Positions 1 to 6,552 of a DNA stretch of 9,982 nucleotides are shown here, in pieces. Under the pieces are notes generated by a model that worked only from the letters and a program-made list of their open reading frames with translations, ran no database searches and was not told the DNA's origin. Both the position numbers and the translations under genes were made by a program. The DNA comes from Ktedonobacter sp. (lineage in GTDB: Bacteria; Chloroflexota; Ktedonobacteria; Ktedonobacterales; Ktedonobacteraceae), in the NCBI GenBank assembly GCA_003450555.1, contig DMFQ01000473.1:34254-44235 (forward strand), in the 5' to 3' direction. Positions within the stretch are counted from its first letter, which is position 1; the number at the start of each line of letters is the position of its first letter.

Positions 1-283
1 CGCCCCAGCACAGTCCTTGCTCTATGTAGACAACAAAAGCTATCCGATGCATCTTGTCTCTGGTGCTTACAATACAGGAGCAGTTTTTCAGGTGAAAATG
101 ACCCTACCCACTGGGAAACATTCGTTTTTCTTCGTCTTCCAGGATTCTTTGACCAGTTGGGCCGACCCGTTTAATCCTAAGGTCTACGCTGGGCCAAATG
201 TAGGGGCAAACGCCCAACCTGTTCAGCCGGGAACTACTATTGATAATGGTGAAGACCCCGAGACCCTGGCGAATATGAATTAG
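1..283 (+). CDS. C-terminal end of a secreted Ig-like-repeat protein, probably a phosphoesterase paralogue (5' partial)
   Basis: The open frame enters from the left edge (first full codon at base 2) and ends at TAG 281-283, leaving 93 residues. They form one beta-rich Ig-like repeat with the landmarks LLYVDN, YPM, SGAYNTGAVFQV, FVFQD and SWADP, followed by a tail with [10 protein letters not shown] and an acidic, Asn-rich end. The same landmarks appear in the same order at the C-terminus of the next gene (about nt 2320-2586). The missing N-terminal part was therefore probably a PF04185-type phosphoesterase too, and the two genes look like a tandem duplication; this is inference, because no catalytic residues lie inside the window. 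The product is presumably exported, as its neighbour is. A strong intrinsic terminator begins 17 bases after the stop. Confidence 0.8.
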   Translation, partial: APAQSLLYVDNKSYPMHLVSGAYNTGAVFQVKMTLPTGKHSFFFVFQDSLTSWADPFNPKVYAGPNVGANAQPVQPGTTIDNGEDPETLANMN

Positions 284-299
284 TTGTACTCATATGTTG

Positions 300-346
300 A
301 AAGGATAGGCTGTTGTAATGATCAACAGCTATCCTTTCTTCTTTTC
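300..346 (+). terminator. Rho-independent terminator of the upstream gene
   Basis: A 9-bp arm (300-308), a single bulged G (309) and a further 6-bp arm (310-315) pair with 323-328 and 329-337 across a 7-base loop. The T-rich tract TTTCTTCTTTTC follows at 335-346. It lies just after the stop at 283, so transcription of the first gene should end here and the next gene should need its own promoter. Confidence 0.85.
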
Positions 347-406
347 CCACGTGTGGACCTGCTGTTTAGACAGTATTAAAAGCAAAAATCCTTTTAAGGA
401 GCAGCA
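347..406 (+). promoter_or_regulatory. Leader of the phosphoesterase gene with strong Shine-Dalgarno
   Basis: TAAGGAG at 395-401 is a near-perfect anti-16S match, 5 bases before ATG 407, and it decides that start. A promoter must lie between the terminator and this site. TATTAA at 374-379 could be a -10 element, but no convincing -35 is visible, so the promoter part is weak. A small inverted repeat (CTGT-TTAG-ACAG, about 362-373) sits just before it. Confidence 0.45.
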
Positions 407-524
407 ATGCGTCATTTCAAGCAATGGAATATTTTTCTGATCCTTCTTTATGTCATAGGTATAGTGGCCTGGCGCGTGCTTCCAACTTTCCCCTCGCACT
501 CCGCTCAAGCTCAGACGCACCGTC

Positions 525-2045
525 ATGGGACCTCAAACAACGCTCATTACGCACGCCGTCATCATTATGATGGAAAATCACACCTTTGATAATTACTTCG
601 GTAGATTCCCTGGCGCCAACGGCAGAAATGATTTACCTCTTGCAAGTAATCCACCACGCGGTGACCTCGATCACACGAGCCCCGCTGCTTATGCCGCCAT
701 GGATCATGGTGCTATGGACGAATTCCCTGCTGAAGGGTATGTCCAATATACGAAGGACGATATTCCTAATTACTGGGCTTACGCGCAACAGTTTGGACTT
801 AGCGATAACTTCTTCACCTCTATGGCAAGTAGTAGCACACCAAACCACATTGCAATGGTTACAGCGCAATCTGGCGGCATTGACACTACCAGCACTCCCA
901 AATCCTGCAACTCAACACAGAATACACTGGCCTATTCGAAAGATGAGCAAGATAACCATCTTTGGACTTTTCCTTGTTACAATGTAAATAGCCTCCCACA
1001 GATCCTCCAAAACAATGGTGTTAGCTGGAAATATTATTCAACTGGTGGCAATTGGGATGCACCTGGTTTCATTCAAAATCTTTCGGGTTCGGCAAACGAT
1101 ATACAGAATCCTAATCAGTTTAATACTGACGTACAATCAGGCAAGCTCGCAGATGTTTCCTGGGTCACGCCTCCTCCGGGTCAGAGCGATCACCCTGCTC
1201 AGCTACTACAATTGGGTCAGAACTTTGTGACTAAAATAGTGACCAATATCATGAATAGTTCCTACTGGTCCAATACCGCCATCTTCCTCACCTGGGACGA
1301 TTGGGGCGGCTGGTATGATCACGTGCCCCCCCCACAAACTGATGCTTTCGGCCTTGGCCCACGTACTCCCTTGATCGTTATCTCACCTTACGCTAAACCA
1401 GGGTATATCTCTCACGCGCAAGGAGAGTTTGCCTCGTTTGACAAGTTCGTTGAGGAAAACTGGAATCTTCCCAACCTTGGACAACGCGATGCATTGGCAC
1501 AAACCAGTGACCTCATGGATTTCTTCGACTTTCAACAGGCACCTCAGTTACCGCTCATACTTAACCCACTGCCATTGCCACCAGCCTATTCAATCTTAAA
1601 ACAACCCTCAATGCCTAATTCGTCCCAACAGGTTGGCTCTGGAGGAGGAGCAATTGTCCCTTCCATTGGTGGCACAAGTACCGTGTTTAAGTTTAGTGTC
1701 GTTTACACACCACAACAAACTCCTACCGTAGCTAATGTAACCATCAATAGCGCTACCTTCCCAATGGTCCGCATAGGAAAAACCAAGGGAGGTTACTTGT
1801 ACCAATACAGCACCAAACTAAAAGCAGGTACATATGGCTTTCTGTTTACATTCTCGAATCCAGCTGGTGGCACCGTGAACTTTCCCGTGAACAGCGTCCC
1901 CTTCTTTGGACCAGAGGTGCATCCCTTCGTCTTGAACAGAAGCATCGTTAACGAAGTGACACTGCCCGGTACAACCGTGACATTCGTCGGAAAATACAAA
2001 ATCGCCAACGAATACACAACCCATTCGAACAGTCATCGAAGTTGA
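525..2045 (+). CDS. Catalytic reading-frame segment of the split phosphoesterase
   Basis: This is the longest uninterrupted piece of the broken gene, as a gene finder would call it from ATG 525. It carries the whole PF04185 domain, from the first beta-strand [13 protein letters not shown] to the conserved segment [15 protein letters not shown], plus the first Ig-like repeat and half of the second. ATG 525 has no ribosome binding site, and it starts only nine codons before the first core strand. Upstream residues in this frame ([14 protein letters not shown]) do not look like a leader, whereas the other frame encodes a good signal peptide. The last 14 residues (from 2002) are out-of-frame sequence. 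If expressed as it stands, the product would be cytoplasmic and lack the C-terminal repeats. Confidence 0.7.
   Translation: MGPQTTLITHAVIIMMENHTFDNYFGRFPGANGRNDLPLASNPPRGDLDHTSPAAYAAMDHGAMDEFPAEGYVQYTKDDIPNYWAYAQQFGLSDNFFTSMASSSTPNHIAMVTAQSGGIDTTSTPKSCNSTQNTLAYSKDEQDNHLWTFPCYNVNSLPQILQNNGVSWKYYSTGGNWDAPGFIQNLSGSANDIQNPNQFNTDVQSGKLADVSWVTPPPGQSDHPAQLLQLGQNFVTKIVTNIMNSSYWSNTAIFLTWDDWGGWYDHVPPPQTDAFGLGPRTPLIVISPYAKPGYISHAQGEFASFDKFVEENWNLPNLGQRDALAQTSDLMDFFDFQQAPQLPLILNPLPLPPAYSILKQPSMPNSSQQVGSGGGAIVPSIGGTSTVFKFSVVYTPQQTPTVANVTINSATFPMVRIGKTKGGYLYQYSTKLKAGTYGFLFTFSNPAGGTVNFPVNSVPFFGPEVHPFVLNRSIVNEVTLPGTTVTFVGKYKIANEYTTHSNSHRS
1326..1333 (+). repeat. C8 homopolymer inside the phosphoesterase catalytic domain
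   Basis: Eight consecutive C bases encode the PPP of DHVPPPQTD, immediately after the conserved DWGGWYDHV motif. The frame is correct on both sides in this sequence. It is the longest mononucleotide run noticed in the locus. Confidence 0.9.
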
Positions 2046-2586
2046 TGGATTACCATACACGATGATATCAACTGGAGGCACTGACTACATTAAAGGTGTC
2101 ACGTACAAGTACAGTATGAACAACCTCTCTATCGGCAAGCACTATTACCGCTTCAGTTTCGATGATGGATCGGGCGTTGCCAACTACCAGGGAGATGAGC
2201 ACCCACAAATTAACCCGATGTCGCTGACAAATTCCTCGGTAAGTCCGGCATCAGGAAATAGCTCTACGGTATTCACCTTCCAGACAACCTACACAGAGGT
2301 TGCAAATAAAACACCTGCACAGGCACTGCTCTACGTGGACAATACGGCCTACCCAATGAGCTATCTAAGTGGGTCATACAACAGTGGAGCAGTATTTCAG
2401 GTTAGCACGACTCTCCCTAATGGGAATCACTCCTTCTCGTTCGTGTTCTCTGACGCCAATAGCAGTTGGGCCGATCCATTAGGGCCAGCCACGTACGCCG
2501 GCCCCAATGTCGGCGCTAATGCAAGCCCTGAGGGGGTTGGAACAGTTATCTATACTCTTGGTACTGGCAATGAGGACGATAATTGA
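2002..2586 (+). CDS. C-terminal Ig-like-repeat segment of the split phosphoesterase
   Basis: This frame picks up directly after the AAAA run at 1998-2001. It reads [21 protein letters not shown], with the first ATG at 2062, through two Ig-like repeats to TGA 2584-2586. The first half completes the repeat begun in the catalytic frame ([11 protein letters not shown] just before 1998). The last repeat ([10 protein letters not shown] to SWADP) and the tail [10 protein letters not shown] match the truncated gene at 1-283. There is no ribosome binding site before ATG 2062, so independent translation is unlikely. Confidence 0.65.
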   Translation, partial: SPTNTQPIRTVIEVDGLPYTMISTGGTDYIKGVTYKYSMNNLSIGKHYYRFSFDDGSGVANYQGDEHPQINPMSLTNSSVSPASGNSSTVFTFQTTYTEVANKTPAQALLYVDNTAYPMSYLSGSYNSGAVFQVSTTLPNGNHSFSFVFSDANSSWADPLGPATYAGPNVGANASPEGVGTVIYTLGTGNEDDN

Positions 2587-2650
2587 CGATACGGGCTTTT
2601 TCTATTGTTGTGGTGACTTATGTGGAAATTGGAAGGATGCGGTAGTATTA

Positions 2651-5266
2651 ATGAGCAGCTCATTCCATTTACCTGAGATACGTACTCAAAGCTTCTCCAA
2701 AAAATGGAGAGGTATTGCTCTTCTAGCATTGATTCTCGTTTGTATAGCAACCGAAGTTACCAATGCGATTCCGTTTAATCACATTGTTTATGCAGTCAGC
2801 CCCAGTCTAACGATTAGCCCTACATCAACCGTCTATAAGTATTCATCAATCAGGATCAAAGGCTTTCATTACGCAGTAGACGAGATTGTCAACGTCTATT
2901 GGAACTATAGCGGACCTGGAACAGGTATACTTGAGACCAGTACTGCCACCGATACCACGGGTGCCTTTTTCACTAAATTTCCAATACCGCTTGCACCCAC
3001 CGGTACTTATACCATTGCTGGCATCGGCCAAACTTCGGGATCAATTGCCAAAGGTACCTTTCAACTCCTACCCGCACTATTCGTAAATCCGCCTGGTGGC
3101 GTTCTCGGCACGAAAATAACTCTCACCGGGCATGCCTTTGCTGCTGGGGAGACAGTTCCTGTCTATTGGAACTACACTGGCCCCGGCACTGGTACATTGC
3201 TTTCAACAGTTACAGCCGGGTCCGACGGCTCGTTCAAAACCACTGCTTTCGTTCCTACTGGCGGTACTACTCCGGGACATATTCCTATTGTGGGTACGGG
3301 TCAGACTAGCAATACTACAGGCACCTTTAGCTTCCTTCTCTACCCACCCACCCTGGCACTTGCTCCACTAAAAGGTTCAGCCAACTCAGTGCTGACGCTG
3401 AGCGCCTATGGCTTTGGGCCGAATGAAACAGTCAACATCTATTGGAATAATGGTACTACACCAGTGCTCGTCACCTCGACGAATTCCATAGGCTATGTGG
3501 CCTCGTCCACTATTATGGTGCCGGCAGATGCCATGCCAGGCGTTTATACACTGACAGCCATAGGTCAAAAAACTCAGTTTACGAACACGAATACTTTCAC
3601 AGTAGTTGCTCCAGGCTTTAATTTGAGCATCTCATCAGGACCAGTGGGAGTGAGTGTGAGGGTTTCTGGACAAGGATATGCTCCAAACGAGGTGGTCAAA
3701 ATTCTCTGGAACTATGCCGGTCACGGCACTGGAACAAATGTTGCAACTAAGAAGGCAGGTTCCTCCGGCATCATCAGTGCCAGTTTTATCGTTCCTACAG
3801 CATCTATTGGTACATACATTGTGGCCGCAATAGGAACAGCCAATAATAACGTCAGCCAGAGAAAGTTCACCTTGGGCAATGGGCTTGCAGCCAGTCCATC
3901 AACCGATCCTCCAGGCAATAGCGTCACAGTTTCCGGTACAGGCTTTCAGGCCAACGAGCCAGTTTTGCTGTACTGGGATAGCACCTCTAACACCCCGCTC
4001 GACACAACCACTACCGATGCTCATGGGAATAGTAGCCAAACTGTTAAACTTCCCTCTACTGCCACCCCCGGCGTTCATAACCTGATTGGTCTGGGACAGA
4101 CAAGCCAACAGTCATTTACAGCTACAGTTACCATCGATACCAGTTGGGGTGATTTCGGCTTCAAAAATGCGAATCAGCGCGAGAACCCCTTTGAAAACAG
4201 TGTAGGTCTGTCTAATGTTGCAAACCTGCAGAGAAAATGGATGGTGGCTACCGCCAAAGGTCTTGAGGATTCCCCCGTCTATGCCAATGGCATTGTTTAC
4301 ATTGTGACACCGGATGGTCTCCTGAATGCCTACAATGCCACATCAGGAAACCTGATCTGGCGGTTCACTCCTGGTTTTGGTTTCCCCAATTACTCATCAC
4401 CGCTGGTCGACCCGGCTACGAATATGGTTTTCTTTGGTACTGTGAGCAACTTTAGCCCTGGCGCTCCCTCGCCATTCTATGCATTAGATGCGCAGACTGG
4501 TAATCTCAAATGGAGCCTGATCCTCCCCTGGGACGTTTATGGTTTCCCGACCCTGGCTTTCAACACCATCTATATAGGGACCTCACATGAAAAGGGACCC
4601 GGCACAGTACATGCCATTGACGAAATCAGTGGGCGCGTTATCTGGCAGTACAGCACTGGTGGCGGTGTATGGGGCGCTGTTGGGGTCGATGCCAATACCC
4701 AGACTGTCTTCACAGGCGTCGGCAATCCAATCGACTCGATAGTAGCTCTCAATGCGAACACAGGAGCATTCATCTGGCAGTATGCGATTCTCAACTCTGG
4801 CAAGGACGACGATCCAGGCTCTGGAATTACAGTTGCAAATGGACTGATCTACGTCAACAGTAAGAATGGCAATGTTTACGCGCTTAATGAGGTTACTGGC
4901 GCATTTGTCTGGTCAACGCGGATCGGGGCGCAAAGTAATGGTAACGTTTCAACCCAGGCTGTTGCGGCAAATGGAATGTTGTACGTCGGTTCTCTCGATA
5001 ACAACCTCTATGCCCTTGATGCAGCTAGCGGCGCAATCGTCTGGAAGATACCTACAGGTGGCGGGATCTATAGCTCTCCAGCTCTAGCAAACGGAGTCGT
5101 CTACTTTGCATCGCTTGACAAGAAAATGTATGCAGTTGACGCTGCAACCGGAGCACTTCTTTGGAATTACTCCACCGGAGGCCCTATCTACAGTTCACCC
5201 ATTATCGCGAATGGCTGGCTCTATAACTATTCTGGCGATGGTAATCTGTACGCCTTCAGCCTCTAA
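2651..5266 (+). CDS. Secreted protein with five Ig-like repeats and a C-terminal eight-repeat PQQ-type beta-propeller
   Basis: The protein is 871 aa. ATG 2651 is chosen because it starts a convincing signal peptide: a basic stretch KKWR at 17-20, a hydrophobic core at about 21-34, and a likely cleavage near residue 48. The frame is open further upstream but there overlaps the previous gene. The ribosome binding site is weak (GGAAGG 2631-2636, 14 bases away). Residues 50-496 hold five repeats of about 88 residues that share GF...NE.V.VYWN, G.GTG and GTYTI.GIGQTS. Residues 497-871 hold about eight propeller repeats of the form ANG.VY..S.DG.LYALDA.TG...W, as in PQQ-dependent dehydrogenase and BamB-like folds. 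I see no dehydrogenase catalytic residues, so a binding, adhesive or scaffold role outside the cell is more likely than an enzyme. The gene lies 64 bases after the phosphoesterase with no clear terminator between, so the two may share a transcript. Confidence 0.88.
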   Translation: MSSSFHLPEIRTQSFSKKWRGIALLALILVCIATEVTNAIPFNHIVYAVSPSLTISPTSTVYKYSSIRIKGFHYAVDEIVNVYWNYSGPGTGILETSTATDTTGAFFTKFPIPLAPTGTYTIAGIGQTSGSIAKGTFQLLPALFVNPPGGVLGTKITLTGHAFAAGETVPVYWNYTGPGTGTLLSTVTAGSDGSFKTTAFVPTGGTTPGHIPIVGTGQTSNTTGTFSFLLYPPTLALAPLKGSANSVLTLSAYGFGPNETVNIYWNNGTTPVLVTSTNSIGYVASSTIMVPADAMPGVYTLTAIGQKTQFTNTNTFTVVAPGFNLSISSGPVGVSVRVSGQGYAPNEVVKILWNYAGHGTGTNVATKKAGSSGIISASFIVPTASIGTYIVAAIGTANNNVSQRKFTLGNGLAASPSTDPPGNSVTVSGTGFQANEPVLLYWDSTSNTPLDTTTTDAHGNSSQTVKLPSTATPGVHNLIGLGQTSQQSFTATVTIDTSWGDFGFKNANQRENPFENSVGLSNVANLQRKWMVATAKGLEDSPVYANGIVYIVTPDGLLNAYNATSGNLIWRFTPGFGFPNYSSPLVDPATNMVFFGTVSNFSPGAPSPFYALDAQTGNLKWSLILPWDVYGFPTLAFNTIYIGTSHEKGPGTVHAIDEISGRVIWQYSTGGGVWGAVGVDANTQTVFTGVGNPIDSIVALNANTGAFIWQYAILNSGKDDDPGSGITVANGLIYVNSKNGNVYALNEVTGAFVWSTRIGAQSNGNVSTQAVAANGMLYVGSLDNNLYALDAASGAIVWKIPTGGGIYSSPALANGVVYFASLDKKMYAVDAATGALLWNYSTGGPIYSSPIIANGWLYNYSGDGNLYAFSL
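2798..4138 (+). repeat. Five tandem Ig-like repeat units inside the propeller protein gene
   Basis: Five units of about 265 bases start near 2798, 3071, 3341, 3611 and 3875. The best conserved DNA covers the VYWNY-GPGTG motif: about 2893-2925 and 3161-3195 share GTCTATTGGAACTA and then a diverged GG-CC-GG-AC-GGTA pattern. Units 1, 2 and 4 keep the full WNY.G.GTG motif, while units 3 and 5 have shortened or changed versions (YWNNGT, YWDSTS). The repeats are diverged enough that recent recombinational expansion is unlikely. Confidence 0.7.
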
Positions 5267-5549
5267 ATGATACAATCACACCAGTATGCCAACAAAGAAC
5301 CCCGAACACAGAGCTAGCAAGATCGCTTTATTCTGTGAAACAATGCTGTAAGGATGCATTAAAAGTGATGAGACAGATTTTTGTATGATTGTACGAGAGA
5401 ATTCAGAAAGGGAAAATGGAGGATTGCTTGCTCCCTTGCCGACCCTCGCCTACCAACATCATTGTTGGTTGGGCGGGTCAGAGGACGCCAGTGCCCTATC
5501 AACAGTATACCTGAACGGTATCGTCTACGCAAGATTTGCTTGAGTATCG
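5267..5549. other. Intergenic region between two convergent genes, with inverted repeats
   Basis: This 283-base stretch separates the propeller gene (+) from the cytidylate-kinase-like gene (-). It holds a large imperfect hairpin at 5441-5479 and a smaller inverted repeat AAGGGA 5408-5413 / TCCCTT 5432-5437. No classic terminator with a T-tract was found for either gene. A 64-codon frame on the - strand (5553-5359) starts with a GTG that overlaps the TGA of the cytidylate-kinase-like gene (GTGA). It runs through the hairpin and I do not consider it supported. Confidence 0.5.
5441..5479. repeat. Imperfect 39-base palindromic hairpin
   Basis: The outer arm GACCC (5441-5445) pairs with GGGTC (5475-5479). 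GCC (5448-5450) pairs with GGC (5472-5474), and A5452-T5469 plus CCAACA (5453-5458) pair with TGTTGG (5463-5468) across the loop TCAT. There are small bulges between the arms. Because it lies between convergent genes it could act as a bidirectional terminator without a U-tract. It could equally be a dispersed palindromic element. Confidence 0.6.
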
Positions 5550-6224
5550 TCACGAGCCAATCTTTTTAGCCAGTGGTAGGGCCTGGCGTATCAAACCCGC
5601 TGCCAACTCAAAGGAGAAAAGGTTGGTGTTGATCAGCAAGTGATATAGACCGGGGTCGTGTCCATCCGCGCCATAATAGTGGCGCAAGTACATATCGTGT
5701 TCATGATCGCGTCGTTCAATCAATTCCGCTGCATGTGCATGGCTGACCTGTGAATGCTTCATGATATTTTCTATGCGATAGTCAAGTGGAGCAAAGATAT
5801 AGATATGCATGGTACGTGGTAGATTATGCAGTAGGAACTGCGCACCGCGACCAATGATAACTGCATTGCCTGCTGTTGCCAGTTCCAGTACTACCTTCTG
5901 TGTCAGATGAAAATAGGCTGCCTCTTTTGTCTGCGTGGCCCCTTTCTCCTGTCCGAGGAGCGTACTATAATTGACCACAAAGGGGTTGCCCAACTGCATA
6001 GCTTCGAGGACATGTCCAACGGTGCCTGATGTTTGTTCATCTTGATTGGCAACCTGTTCCACGTTCACACCGAGCCGCCGCGCAACCTCGTCGATAATTT
6101 CGTGGTCAATGTAGTTAAGCCCGCCTTCCTGGGCCACGATGCGTCCAACCTCGGCGCCACCGCTGCCAAACTGGCGAGAAATCGTAACCACCACGCTGTC
6201 TTCAGGAGGAATCCCTGAATACAT
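5550..6224 (-). CDS. Cytidylate-kinase-like family protein (PF13189-type P-loop protein)
   Basis: The protein is 224 aa from ATG 6224-6222 to TGA 5552-5550. Family landmarks are the N-terminal TISRQFGSGGAEVGR (14-28), IDHEIIDEVARRLG (39-52), AVIIGRGAQFLL (121-132), ERRDHEHDMYLRHYYG (170-185) and LLINTNLFSF (196-205). Members resemble CMP kinase, but their natural substrate is mostly unproven. The P-loop GSGG lacks the classic Walker Lys, as I recall is usual for this family. ATG 6224 fits the normal family length, with the core strand starting about ten residues in, but it has no clear ribosome binding site. The frame stays open upstream to a TTG at 6425, preceded by GAAGG, which would add 67 polar residues, so the start is uncertain. 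It is transcribed away from the LysR operon. A weak promoter on the - strand may lie around 6425-6390 (TTGCGC then TACCAT). Confidence 0.82.
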   Translation of the reverse strand: MYSGIPPEDSVVVTISRQFGSGGAEVGRIVAQEGGLNYIDHEIIDEVARRLGVNVEQVANQDEQTSGTVGHVLEAMQLGNPFVVNYSTLLGQEKGATQTKEAAYFHLTQKVVLELATAGNAVIIGRGAQFLLHNLPRTMHIYIFAPLDYRIENIMKHSQVSHAHAAELIERRDHEHDMYLRHYYGADGHDPGLYHLLINTNLFSFELAAGLIRQALPLAKKIGS

Positions 6225-6423
6225 TGGCTCATCAACCCAGTTTGTCTCGGGGAGTACTCGTGTTGTAGATGGTTGGTCCTTGGGGATTGATTTCTGCTGA
6301 TCTCTTCCGCGAAATAGTTGCACCACCTTAAATCCTTCTGATGCTTGGGAACATAGGTATTGTCGTTGTCTCTTGTCTTCTTGTTCTCTGGTAGTATGGT
6401 ACAACGTGAAACGATGCTGGCGC

Positions 6424-6433
6424 AAGGTACCTT
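6424..6433. promoter_or_regulatory. 10-bp perfect palindrome AAGGTACCTT in the divergent promoter region
   Basis: The site is perfectly self-complementary. Its core GGTAC recurs at 6398-6402 and 6503-6507 inside ATGGTAC, two copies exactly 105 bases apart. This could be an operator set between the divergent genes. Part of it would also serve as the Shine-Dalgarno for the alternative TTG start at 6425. The evidence is positional only. Confidence 0.25.
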
Positions 6434-6482
6434 CGTGAATTTGTTCCTTGCTATAGCAGACCGCGGGGAATTACCAAAGCAG

Positions 6483-6510
6483 TTGACACATCCGGTTAAC
6501 ATGGTACTAA
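6483..6510 (+). promoter_or_regulatory. Candidate promoter of the LysR operon with possible LysR box
   Basis: A perfect -35 TTGACA (6483-6488) is followed after 16 bases by TACTAA (6505-6510) as a moderate -10. The segment 6496-6510 has TTA...TAA arms matching the loose T-N11-A pattern of LysR-type binding sites, overlapping the spacer and -10. That would fit autoregulation, but the match is weak. The leader to the LysR ATG is about 40 bases. Confidence 0.45.
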
Positions 6511-6534
6511 ATATCTGTGTATGTTTGTCTGTAG

Positions 6535-6552
6535 GGAGGCTTCGGAGGCTTC
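6535..6552 (+). repeat. Duplicated Shine-Dalgarno: tandem GGAGGCTTC before lysR
   Basis: The 9-mer GGAGGCTTC occurs twice back to back (6535-6543, 6544-6552), directly abutting ATG 6553. The second GGAGG is 4 bases from the start and the first is 13 bases away, so the closer copy is the functional one by spacing. Confidence 0.85.

Larger units (their letters stand above)
407..2586 (+). pseudogene. Secreted PF04185 phosphoesterase (acid phosphatase / phospholipase C superfamily) with Ig-like repeats, split by two +1 frameshifts
   Basis: Three consecutive frames hold one protein. ATG 407 (TAAGGAG 5 bases upstream) starts a signal peptide with a hydrophobic core and a likely AQA cleavage site near residue 35. 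Dropping one G from GGG 527-529 joins it to the catalytic frame, and dropping one A from AAAA 1998-2001 joins that to the last frame, ending at TGA 2584-2586. The repaired gene is exactly 726 codons (725 aa). Catalytic landmarks in repaired numbering are [12 protein letters not shown] near 55-65 (metal-binding Glu-Asn), SSTPNH near 142-147 (region of the nucleophile in this fold), SDHP 260-263, and DWGGWYDHV 298-306. After a linker come three Ig-like repeats, about 425-500, 520-600 and 625-715. The family hydrolyses phosphate mono- or diesters outside the membrane; the substrate here is unknown. The damage may be a real pseudogene or consensus errors in homopolymers. Confidence 0.8.

Noticed and set aside
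515..545. Programmed +1 ribosomal frameshifting at the signal-peptide joint.
   Set aside because: No recognisable slippery codon followed by a stop or rare codon is seen. A second, unrelated joint at 1998-2001 would need the same trick, so simple indels explain both better.
2507..2650. Earlier start for the propeller protein, overlapping the end of the phosphoesterase.
   Set aside because: The extension would put 48 residues in front of an intact signal peptide and overlaps the previous gene's conserved tail. ATG 2651 gives normal signal-peptide architecture.
5335..5400. Possible terminator for the propeller gene (AATGC...GCATT and the ATTTTTG tract).
   Set aside because: The stem is only about 5 bp with a 9-base loop and is not followed directly by the T run.
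5359..5553. 64-codon - strand frame whose GTG overlaps the stop of the kinase-like gene.
   Set aside because: There is no clear Shine-Dalgarno, it runs through a palindrome, and I recognise no domain. It is kept only as part of the intergenic finding.
6065..6502. 145-codon open frame on the - strand overlapping the kinase-like gene and its upstream region.
   Set aside because: It lies in another frame over clearly conserved kinase-family sequence, and its translation shows no family motif or ribosome binding site.
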